Shown piece by piece: positions 1-7,403 of a stretch of DNA of 64,000 nucleotides (within the stretch, counting starts at the first letter, position 1; the number at the start of each line of letters is the position of its first letter). The notes under the pieces were generated by a model. That model saw only the letters and a list, made by a program, of their open reading frames with translations. It did not search any database and was not told the DNA's origin. The position numbers and the translations under genes were made by a program. This DNA is from Curvibacter microcysteis (GTDB lineage: Bacteria; Pseudomonadota; Gammaproteobacteria; Burkholderiales; Burkholderiaceae_C). The stretch lies in assembly GCF_028649435.1 (NCBI RefSeq), contig NZ_JAQSIN010000001.1; one strand, written 5' to 3'.

Positions 1-2313
1 GGCGGCGCGGGCGGCCAGCACGCCTGCCTGGTGGCCGACGCCCTGGGCATGACCCGGGTGTTTGTGCACCCGCTGGCCGGTGTGCTGTCGGCCTACGGCA
101 TGGGCCTGGCCGACCAGAGCGTGATCCGCGAGCAGGCCGTCGAGCTCAAGCTCCAGGCCTCGGCCCTGGCCGACATCGAGCACAGCCTGAACAGCCTGGC
201 CGCCGCCGCTGAGGGCGAGCTGACCCGCCAAGAAGTGAGCGCTGGCCAGATCAGCACCCAGCGCCGCGTGCATGTGCGCTACGAGGGCAGTGATTCGGCC
301 CTGGTCGTGACTTACCCCGCAGGCCTGGACGCCGAGGCCACCCTGGCCGCGGTGCAGGCCGGCTTCGAGCAGGCCTACCGCCAGCGCTTTGCCTTCCTGA
401 TGCAGGGCAAGGGCCTGATGGTCGAAGCCGTGTCGGTCGAGGCGGTGGTGGCGGGCGACGCGCCGGCCGAGCCGCGCCACGCCCTGAACCCGGTGCGCGA
501 GGTGCCACGCCGCGAAACGGTGCGCCTGTATTCGGGCGGCGCCTGGCACGAAGCGGCCCTGGTGGTGCGCGAGGACCTGCGCCCCGGCGACGTGATCACC
601 GGCCCGGCCATCATTGCCGAGAAGAACGCCACCACCATCGTCGAACCCGGCTGGGAGGCCGCGCTGACCGCGCTGGACCACCTGGTGCTGGACCGCCGCG
701 TGGCGCGCGCCGTGACTTTTGCCGCTGGCACCACGGCCGATCCTGTGCTGCTGGAGGTGTTCAACAACCTGTTCATGAACATCGCCGAGCAAATGGGCCT
801 GCAACTGCAGAACACCGCCTACTCGGTGAACATCAAGGAGCGCCTGGACTTCAGCTGTGCCTTGTTTGACGCCGCAGGCAACCTGATCGCCAATGCCCCG
901 CACATGCCGGTGCACCTGGGCTCGATGGGCGAGAGCATCAAGACCGTCATCCGCGAGAACGCCGGCCAGATGAAGCCCGGGAATGTCTACGCCTTGAACG
1001 ACCCCTATCACGGCGGCACCCACCTGCCGGACGTGACGGTGATCACCCCGGTCTACCTGGGCCAGGCGGCGGACGAGCAGCCGCTGTTCTACGTGGGCTC
1101 ACGCGGCCACCATGCCGACATCGGGGGCATCACCCCGGGCTCCATGCCACCCTTCTCGACCCGCATCGAAGAAGAGGGCGTGCAGATCAACAACTTCAAG
1201 CTGGTCGACCAGGGCGTGCTGCGCGAGGCCGAGATGGTGGCTTTGCTGGAGAGTGGCGAGTTCCCCAGCCGCAACCCAGCGCAGAACCTGGCCGACCTGA
1301 AGGCGCAGATCGCCGCCAACGAAAAAGGCGTGCAGGAGCTGCGCAAGATGGTGGCCCAATTCGGCCTCGACGTGGTGCAGGCCTACATGGGCCATGTGCA
1401 GGACAACGCCGAGGAGTCGGTGCGCCGCGCCATCACCCGCCTGAAGGACGGCCAGTTCACGCTGCCGCTGGACAACGGGGCCCAGATCCAAGTGGCCATC
1501 CGCGTCAACGCCGCCGAGCGCAGTGCCGAGATCGACTTCAGCGGCACCAGCGAGCAGCAGCTCAACAACTTCAATGCGCCCACAGCGGTGTGCATGGCCG
1601 CGGTGCTGTACGTGTTCCGCACCTTGGTCGATGACGACATCCCGCTCAACGCAGGCTGCCTGAAGCCGCTGAAGGTCATCATCCCTGAAGGCTCGATGCT
1701 GGCCCCGCGCCCACCGGCCTCGGTGGTGGCGGGCAACGTGGAAACCTCCACCTGCATCACCAACGCGCTGATCGGTGCCTTGGGCCTGATGGCGGCCAGC
1801 CAGTGCACGGTGAACAACTTCACCTTCGGCAATGCGCGCTACCAGTACTACGAAACCATCAGTGGCGGCAGTGGTGCAGGCGCCGTGTTTGACGCCCAGG
1901 GTCAGGTCACGGGCGGCTTTGCAGGCACCAGTGTGGTGCAAACCCACATGACCAACTCCCGCATGACCGACCCCGAGGTGCTGGAGTTCCGCTACCCCGT
2001 GCGCCTGGAGAGCTACGAGATCCGCCAGGGTTCGGGCGGCCAGGGTCAATGGCAAGGGGGCCACGGTGGTGTGCGCCGCATCCGCTTCCTGGAGCCGATG
2101 ACGGCCAGCATTTTGTCCAACGGCCGCCTGCGCGGCGCCTTCGGCATGGCCGGTGGCCAGCCGGGCGAGGTGGGGCACAACCGCGTGCTGCGCCTGGATG
2201 GCCGCGTGGAGGAACTGGCCCACATCGGTCAGGCCGACATGCAGCCGGGCGACATCTTCGAGGTGCAAACCCCGGGTGGCGGTGGCTACGGCCCTGCTGG
2301 CGAAGGTGCTTGA
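1..2313 (+). CDS. 5-oxoprolinase / hydantoinase, HyuA end fused to HyuB (5' end outside window)
   Basis: The reading frame is open from base 1, so the start lies upstream; 770 residues are visible. They begin with GGAGGQHAC, a motif of the HyuA half of ATP-dependent 5-oxoprolinases. The HyuA C-terminal part runs to about residue 225. From about residue 240 the HyuB half follows, with NAPHMPVHLGSM, NDPYHGGTHLPD and a C-terminal glycine-rich GGGGYG. Full-length fused enzymes have about 1,200-1,290 residues, so roughly the last 60 percent is present. The likely reaction is ATP-dependent cytosolic hydrolysis of 5-oxoproline to glutamate. N-methylhydantoinase and acetone carboxylase subunits are relatives, but the fusion and the adjacent pyroglutamyl peptidase favour 5-oxoprolinase. 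Confidence 0.88.
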   Translation, partial: GGAGGQHACLVADALGMTRVFVHPLAGVLSAYGMGLADQSVIREQAVELKLQASALADIEHSLNSLAAAAEGELTRQEVSAGQISTQRRVHVRYEGSDSALVVTYPAGLDAEATLAAVQAGFEQAYRQRFAFLMQGKGLMVEAVSVEAVVAGDAPAEPRHALNPVREVPRRETVRLYSGGAWHEAALVVREDLRPGDVITGPAIIAEKNATTIVEPGWEAALTALDHLVLDRRVARAVTFAAGTTADPVLLEVFNNLFMNIAEQMGLQLQNTAYSVNIKERLDFSCALFDAAGNLIANAPHMPVHLGSMGESIKTVIRENAGQMKPGNVYALNDPYHGGTHLPDVTVITPVYLGQAADEQPLFYVGSRGHHADIGGITPGSMPPFSTRIEEEGVQINNFKLVDQGVLREAEMVALLESGEFPSRNPAQNLADLKAQIAANEKGVQELRKMVAQFGLDVVQAYMGHVQDNAEESVRRAITRLKDGQFTLPLDNGAQIQVAIRVNAAERSAEIDFSGTSEQQLNNFNAPTAVCMAAVLYVFRTLVDDDIPLNAGCLKPLKVIIPEGSMLAPRPPASVVAGNVETSTCITNALIGALGLMAASQCTVNNFTFGNARYQYYETISGGSGAGAVFDAQGQVTGGFAGTSVVQTHMTNSRMTDPEVLEFRYPVRLESYEIRQGSGGQGQWQGGHGGVRRIRFLEPMTASILSNGRLRGAFGMAGGQPGEVGHNRVLRLDGRVEELAHIGQADMQPGDIFEVQTPGGGGYGPAGEGA

Positions 2314-2318
2314 GCGCC

Positions 2319-2969
2319 ATGGCCGGCACGGTCTTGCTGACGGGCTTTGAGCCCTTTGGGGGCGAGTCCAGCAACCCGTCCTGGACAGTGGCGCAGGCGC
2401 TGCACGGCAGTCGCTTGAGCCAGGGCGCCCAGGTTCAGGCGCTGCAACTGCCTTGCGTGTTCAGCCAGGCCTGGCCGGTGCTGCAGGCCGCGATCGCTGC
2501 CCAGGCGCCGCAGCTGGTGCTGGCTTTGGGCTTGGCGGGCACGCGCAGTGAGCTGTGCGTGGAGCGCGTGGCGCTGAACTGGGTGGACGCGCGCATCCCC
2601 GACAATGCGGGCGCTCAGCCACTGGACCAGGCCATCGTCGCCGATGCGCCCCTGGCCTGGCGCACGCGCTTGCCGGTCAAGGCCATGGTGCAGGCCATGC
2701 GCGAGGCGGGCGCACCGGCCAGCGTGTCCTACACGGCGGGTACCTTTGTTTGCAATCAGTTGCTTTTTTGGATCACCCACACGCTGGAGGCAGCGCAGCT
2801 GGCGGGGCAGCCTTTGCCTTGGCAGGGGGGCTTTGTCCATGTGCCGCCATTGGCGCCCGCGCCGGGCGGGGTGGCACTGGATCAGCAAGTCGCTGCAGTT
2901 CGGGCCGCCTTGGAAGTGGCTTGGGACGGCGCCCCCGATCTGGCCCAGGCCGGCGGGACGCTGGACTGA
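2319..2969 (+). CDS. pcp: pyrrolidone-carboxylate peptidase (pyroglutamyl peptidase I)
   Basis: A cytosolic cysteine peptidase (family C15) that removes N-terminal pyroglutamate from peptides. The 216 residues match the family length. The N-terminal LLTGFEPFGG is the family signature. The expected catalytic residues are Glu82 (in CVERVALN), Cys145 (in AGTFVCNQ) and His174 (in GGFVHVPP). The ATG lies 5 bases after the stop of the oxoprolinase, so the two are probably one operon. The pair makes sense: Pcp would release 5-oxoproline and the upstream enzyme would convert it to glutamate. The frame is open upstream of this ATG, but only this start gives the family N-terminus. Confidence 0.93.
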   Translation: MAGTVLLTGFEPFGGESSNPSWTVAQALHGSRLSQGAQVQALQLPCVFSQAWPVLQAAIAAQAPQLVLALGLAGTRSELCVERVALNWVDARIPDNAGAQPLDQAIVADAPLAWRTRLPVKAMVQAMREAGAPASVSYTAGTFVCNQLLFWITHTLEAAQLAGQPLPWQGGFVHVPPLAPAPGGVALDQQVAAVRAALEVAWDGAPDLAQAGGTLD

Positions 2970-3060
2970 GGCCTGAGCCGCACGCCTTGGCCAAGGCTCA
3001 CCGACCTGGCCGCTTCAAGGCGGGCTGGCGCCTGATTCCGCCGTGTTCTGCGGTACCCCC

Positions 3061-3435
3061 TCATTCGGCTTTTTGAACCGCTTTCTCTGAGGGCTGGCTG
3101 CCTTCAAACCCCTGTCCCTGGATGGTTGCGCCCTGTGCCGAGAGCTTGCGGGCGCTGCGCGTGCCAATGCCTGGCACACGTTGAATCAGGTCGGCCCAGT
3201 CCGTGAACGGCCCTGAGCGCCGCGCCTGCAGAATGCGACCGCTGAGGGCCGGGCCCACGCCCAGCAGGCTGTCGAGTTCGGCTTCGCTGGCTTGGTTGAG
3301 CTCCAGCGCCTGGGCTTGCAGGAACAGGCTGGCGCTGAGGCCCAGGCCCAGCAGCCAGGTCACGATGCCAGGTCGTGGCGACACGGGCGCTTCGCTGCAC
3401 GCGCGTGGCTCGGAGAAAGGGGGGGAGATGGACAC
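3061..3435 (-). CDS. ComEA-like helix-hairpin-helix protein
   Basis: A 124-residue protein with one hydrophobic segment (residues about 23-41, VTWLLGLGLSASLFLQ) that anchors or exports it. A double helix-hairpin-helix domain follows at about 45-105, with LNQASEAELDSLLGVGP and QRVPGIGTRSARKL. ComEA-type domains bind double-stranded DNA during uptake; short versions like this are common in Burkholderiales, often without proven function. The start is the GTG at 3435, because a perfect AAGGAG lies 7 bases upstream. An in-frame ATG at 3492 would add 19 residues and has no such site. It converges with pcp. Confidence 0.8.
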   Translation of the reverse strand: MSISPPFSEPRACSEAPVSPRPGIVTWLLGLGLSASLFLQAQALELNQASEAELDSLLGVGPALSGRILQARRSGPFTDWADLIQRVPGIGTRSARKLSAQGATIQGQGFEGSQPSEKAVQKAE

Positions 3436-3582
3436 GACACCGCTCCTTGGGCTGAGGTGGCCGCTCGGACTGAGCGGCGCAAGCCCTTGCAACGGGACGG
3501 GTGCTGACGCGTTGACGGCGACCGCCCCCTCAATTGAAAGCAGGTGTGAGGTCTGTGACTCGGGGTCTGGGCCCTGCGGGCT

Positions 3583-4740
3583 TCAGAGCTCTTCGACGCG
3601 TTTGGCCGGGTAGCTGTCCCAGGATTGGCAGCCTGGACATTGCCAAAAGTACTGCTTGGCCTCAAAACCGCAGGCCGCACAGCGGTAGCGGGTCAGGGGT
3701 TTGGCCGCGTGGTCCAGAGCGCGTTGCACCTGGGGGTGGAACTGGTCATGGGCCAGTTGCTCGCCAGCGATCCAACGCGCGGCGGCCACCAGCGAGGGTT
3801 CCCGCTCCAGGTGCTGCACATAGCGCTCGCGGGCCGTGGCCTCAGAGGCGCCTTGGGCTTCGCTGAGCATCACCAAGGCCTCCAGCACATCCAGAGAGGG
3901 CACGAGCTGGTAGCTGGCCTCCAGGCGCTGCAGCGTCTCGGCCACGCGCTGGCTGGCGCGCGCGGATTCGGCCCAGGGCAGGGCGGCCAAGGCGAGGTGG
4001 CTGGGGGCGATGTCGGCCAGCTGCGCCAGGGTGTCGCAGGCCAGGTCGTGCTGCCCTTGCTGGGCCAACAGTCGGGCGGCCTCGATGTAGGCGCGTGGCG
4101 CTTCGGGCGCGATGCGGCGGGCCTGAGCCAGCAGTTCCAGCGCTTCCGGCACGGCCTTCTTGGCGGCCAGGCTCAGCGCGTCTTCGCACAGGTAATGGGC
4201 TTGGCGCGTGTTGAAGCGGCCTTGGCCGGCCTGGTCCATGCGCTGGGCGATGGCGGCGGCCTGGGGCCAGTCGCGTGAGCGTTCATAGATGGCCAGCAAG
4301 GCCAGGCGGGCTTGGTTCTCAAAGGGCGTGCCTTCGAGCTTTTGCAGCGCAGCTTCGGCGCGGTCCAGCAGACCTGCCTTGAGGAAGTCCAGTGCCAGCG
4401 CGTGCTGGGCGCGTTCCCGGTCGGTGCGGCTCAGGTCGGCGCGCGAGAGCAGGTGCTCGTGCACGCGCACAGCGCGTTCGTACTCGCCCCGGCGTCGGAA
4501 CAGGTTGCCCAGCGCAAAGTGCAGTTCGGAGGTGTCGGGGTCGTTTTGCACGGCCTCGATGAAGGCGTCAATCGCCTGGTCTTGCTGCTCGTTGAGCAGG
4601 AAGTTCAAGCCCTTGAAGTAGGCCTTGGGGGCTTGGCGGTTTTCCATGCGCCATTGGCGCAGGTCGAAACGCGAGGCGGCCCAGCCCAGGAAAAAAGCCA
4701 GGGGCAGGCCCAGCAGGAGCCAACTGAGATCAAATTCCAT
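3583..4740 (-). CDS. lapB: lipopolysaccharide assembly protein LapB (TPR protein with rubredoxin-like zinc domain)
   Basis: 385 residues, close to E. coli LapB (YciM, 389). An N-terminal membrane helix (residues about 5-21) and WAASRFDLRQWRMENR precede tetratricopeptide repeats that cover most of the protein. The C-terminus carries a rubredoxin-like metal site with two paired-cysteine motifs (CAAC and CPGC). In enterobacteria LapB acts at the inner membrane with FtsH to control LpxC and so lipopolysaccharide synthesis. The ATG at 4740 begins MEFDLSWLLLGLPLAFF, the family N-terminus, and overlaps the end of lapA by 11 bases, indicating translational coupling. Confidence 0.93.
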   Translation of the reverse strand: MEFDLSWLLLGLPLAFFLGWAASRFDLRQWRMENRQAPKAYFKGLNFLLNEQQDQAIDAFIEAVQNDPDTSELHFALGNLFRRRGEYERAVRVHEHLLSRADLSRTDRERAQHALALDFLKAGLLDRAEAALQKLEGTPFENQARLALLAIYERSRDWPQAAAIAQRMDQAGQGRFNTRQAHYLCEDALSLAAKKAVPEALELLAQARRIAPEAPRAYIEAARLLAQQGQHDLACDTLAQLADIAPSHLALAALPWAESARASQRVAETLQRLEASYQLVPSLDVLEALVMLSEAQGASEATARERYVQHLEREPSLVAAARWIAGEQLAHDQFHPQVQRALDHAAKPLTRYRCAACGFEAKQYFWQCPGCQSWDSYPAKRVEEL

Positions 4741-5047
4741 GAGGCGGTTCGTTGGCGTCCAGTGAGGGGCTTGGGGGCGGCGGGGTCGGCGTTGCAGCGG
4801 CGGTGCTGTTGACGGCAGGGGCCTGGTGCTTGCGCGCCGCGCTGCGGTGCTTCCACCAGCGCGGCACCATGCCGAGCACGCCGGCGACCACCCCCATGGA
4901 AAACGCCGCCAAGACCACCAGCACCAAAGGCGCGCGCCATTGCGTGCCAAAGAAGAAATGGACGGTGGCGTCTTGCTGGTTGTTCAGCGCAAACGCAAAC
5001 AGGGTAAAAAAAATGGCTGCCTTGAGCAGCCACATGAGGTATTTCAT
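4730..5047 (-). CDS. lapA: LapA-family inner-membrane protein (DUF1049)
   Basis: 105 residues with two membrane segments (about 5-23 and 40-62), separated by the LapA-type stretch FALNNQQDATVHFFFG. A proline- and alanine-rich cytoplasmic tail follows. LapA is the small partner of LapB in lipopolysaccharide assembly. The gene sits directly upstream of lapB and overlaps it, in the usual order ihfB-lapA-lapB. Confidence 0.9.
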   Translation of the reverse strand: MKYLMWLLKAAIFFTLFAFALNNQQDATVHFFFGTQWRAPLVLVVLAAFSMGVVAGVLGMVPRWWKHRSAARKHQAPAVNSTAAATPTPPPPSPSLDANEPPHGI

Positions 5048-5136
5048 TCATCTCCTCAGTGACGAGGCGATTCTACCGAGGGATCGTGGGCTCTCGGCCC
5101 AGCCGATGGCCTGCGGTGTCTGGCAGGTGGCCAGGA

Positions 5137-5448
5137 TCAAGGGGTCGGGGGCGATTCGAGCTCTTCGGTGCGTTTGTCGACCGCTTCGCGCAAGGCCTTG
5201 CCTGGCTTGAAGTGCGGCACGCGCTTGCTCGGGATGGCCACGCTTTCACCACTGCGCGGGTTGCGGCCCATGCGCGGGGGGCGGTGGTTGATCGAGAAGC
5301 TACCAAAGCCTCGGATTTCAATTCGGTGTCCACGCACCAGGGCGTCGCCCAGCGCATCCAGAATGGTCTTGACGGCCTGTTCGGCATCGCGGTGGGTCAG
5401 TTGGCTGAACCGGGTGGCCAGTTCTTCAACAAGGTCAGATCGGGTCAT
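5137..5448 (-). CDS. ihfB: integration host factor subunit beta
   Basis: 103 residues of the HU/IHF fold, starting MTRSDLVEELATRF. It carries the DNA-binding arm motif NHRPPRMGRNPRSG near residues 54-67, including the conserved proline that intercalates into DNA. IHF-beta pairs with IHF-alpha (not in this window) to bend DNA. It is relevant to the sigma-54 glnA promoter further along, which is of a class often helped by IHF. The rpsA-ihfB-lapA-lapB order is conserved in proteobacteria. Confidence 0.95.
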   Translation of the reverse strand: MTRSDLVEELATRFSQLTHRDAEQAVKTILDALGDALVRGHRIEIRGFGSFSINHRPPRMGRNPRSGESVAIPSKRVPHFKPGKALREAVDKRTEELESPPTP

Positions 5449-5468
5449 GGATTCGGTTCAGAAATGGC

Positions 5469-5507
5469 AAAGGGCCGGTTTTGCAACGCGTGCAAAACCG
5501 GCCCTTT
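5469..5507 (-). promoter_or_regulatory. 17-bp perfect stem-loop between rpsA and ihfB
   Basis: Arms AAAGGGCCGGTTTTGCA and TGCAAAACCGGCCCTTT pair perfectly around a 5-base loop. On the transcribed minus strand no clear run of T follows, so it is more likely a partial terminator, processing site or 3'-end stabiliser than a full terminator. It could explain different expression of rpsA and ihfB. Confidence 0.6.
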
Positions 5508-5527
5508 GGCCGGTTGATCCGTCAGGA

Positions 5528-7213
5528 TCAGTTGTTGCCGCCATCCAGCTTGGCGCGCAGCAGAGCGCCCAGGCTGGTGGTGCCGGCGCTTTCGCGGGCC
5601 GACTGTTGGCTCAGCGAAGCCATGGCTTCTTGCTGGTCAGCAGCGTCCTTGGCCTTGATCGACAGTTGGATGTTGCGGGTCTTGCGATCCACGTTCACCA
5701 CCACTGCGGTCACTTCGTCGCCTTCCTTCAGCACGTTGCGGGCATCTTCCACGCGGTCGCGGGAGATTTCGCTGACGCGCAGGTAGCCGATGATGTCTTC
5801 GCCGAGGTCGATTTCAGCGCCACGGGCATCCACCGTCTTGACCTTGCCGGTCACGGTTTGACCCTTGTCGTTCACGGTCACGAAGGTCGTGAACGGGTCG
5901 GAGTCGAGTTGCTTGATGCCCAGGGAGATGCGCTCGCGGTCCACGTCCACAGCCAACACGATGGCTTCGACTTCTTGGCCCTTCTTGTAGTTGCGCACAG
6001 CGGCTTCGCCAGCTTCGTTCCACGACAGGTCGGACAGGTGAACCAGGCCGTCGATGCCGGCAGCCAGACCCACGAACACGCCGAAGTCGGTGATCGACTT
6101 GATCGGGCCCTTGACGCGGTCGCCGCGCTTGGTGTTTTGCGCGAACTCTTGCCACGGGTTGGCCTTGCACTGCTTCATGCCCAGGCTGATGCGGCGCTTG
6201 TCTTCGTCGATTTCCAGAACCATGACTTCGACTTCGTCGCCCAGCGTGACCAGCTTGCTGGGGGCGATGTTCTTGTTGGTCCAGTCCATTTCAGACACGT
6301 GCACCAGGCCTTCGATGCCGGGTTCGAGTTCCACAAACGCGCCGTAGTCGGCGATGTTGGTGATCTTGCCGAACAGGCGGGTCGATTGCGGGTAGCGACG
6401 GTTGACGCCCATCCAAGGATCGTCGCCCATTTGCTTGAGACCCAGGGACACGCGGTTCTTTTCGGTGTCGAACTTGAGGATCTTGGCGGTGATTTCTTGA
6501 CCTGCTTGCACCACTTCGCTCGGGTGGCGGACACGGCGCCATGCCATGTCGGTGATGTGCAGCAGGCCGTCGATGCCGCCCAGGTCAACGAACGCACCGT
6601 ATTCGGTGATGTTCTTGACCACGCCGTTGACGATGGAGCCTTCCTTCAGGGTTTCCATCAGCTTGGCGCGCTCTTCGCCCATCGAGGCTTCGACCACGGC
6701 ACGGCGGCTCAGCACCACGTTGTTGCGCTTGCGGTCCAGCTTGATGACCTTGAATTCCAGGGTCTTGTTTTCGAACGGGGTCAGGTCCTTGATCGGACGG
6801 GTGTCGATCAGCGAGCCCGGCAGGAAAGCACGGATGCCGTTGACCAGAACGGTCAGACCGCCCTTGACCTTGCCGCTGGTGGTGCCGGTGACGAATTCGC
6901 CGGATTCCAGGGCCTTTTCCAGGGCCAGCCAGGAAGCCAGACGCTTGGCCTTGTCGCGCGACAGGATGGTGTCGCCGTAGCCGTTTTCGATGGCGTCGAT
7001 GGCCACCGAGACGAAGTCACCCACTTGGACTTCGACTTCGCCCTTGTCGTTCTTGAATTCCTCGAGCGGAACGTAGGCTTCAGACTTGAGGCCTGCGTTC
7101 ACCACCACGAAGCTGTGCTCGATGCGCACGACTTCAGCGGTGATGACTTCGCCCGCACGCATTTCAGAGCGTTGCAGGGATTCTTCAAAAAGGGCGGCAA
7201 AAGATTCGGACAT
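5528..7213 (-). CDS. rpsA: 30S ribosomal protein S1
   Basis: 561 residues, the usual length for a six-domain S1. It starts MSESFAALFEESL and repeats the S1 oligonucleotide-binding fold six times. Several repeats carry the ITDFGVFV / YGAFVDL type core and the DEVEVMVLEIDEDKRRISLG type end. S1 binds mRNA leaders on the small subunit and is essential for most initiation. Codon use is strongly biased, as expected for a highly expressed gene. It lies between aroA-cmk and ihfB, the usual cmk-rpsA-ihfB order. The 190-base gap upstream probably holds its own promoter. Confidence 0.97.
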   Translation of the reverse strand: MSESFAALFEESLQRSEMRAGEVITAEVVRIEHSFVVVNAGLKSEAYVPLEEFKNDKGEVEVQVGDFVSVAIDAIENGYGDTILSRDKAKRLASWLALEKALESGEFVTGTTSGKVKGGLTVLVNGIRAFLPGSLIDTRPIKDLTPFENKTLEFKVIKLDRKRNNVVLSRRAVVEASMGEERAKLMETLKEGSIVNGVVKNITEYGAFVDLGGIDGLLHITDMAWRRVRHPSEVVQAGQEITAKILKFDTEKNRVSLGLKQMGDDPWMGVNRRYPQSTRLFGKITNIADYGAFVELEPGIEGLVHVSEMDWTNKNIAPSKLVTLGDEVEVMVLEIDEDKRRISLGMKQCKANPWQEFAQNTKRGDRVKGPIKSITDFGVFVGLAAGIDGLVHLSDLSWNEAGEAAVRNYKKGQEVEAIVLAVDVDRERISLGIKQLDSDPFTTFVTVNDKGQTVTGKVKTVDARGAEIDLGEDIIGYLRVSEISRDRVEDARNVLKEGDEVTAVVVNVDRKTRNIQLSIKAKDAADQQEAMASLSQQSARESAGTTSLGALLRAKLDGGNN

Positions 7214-7403
7214 GAATTTTCCTCATCCGCAAACAGGAAGGTCGAAGGCACCATTGCCATCGATGAAAAGGGCTGCTTGCGGCGGTTTGGGTTGCGGGAG
7301 AGCCCGCGGTTGCGTTGATGAACCACTGAACCTGTGCGCTGGCGCGCGGCGGGGGTGCAGTGGACCCCATGCCCCGACAACAAAGGCTGCCGGGGGCTTG
7401 TCG

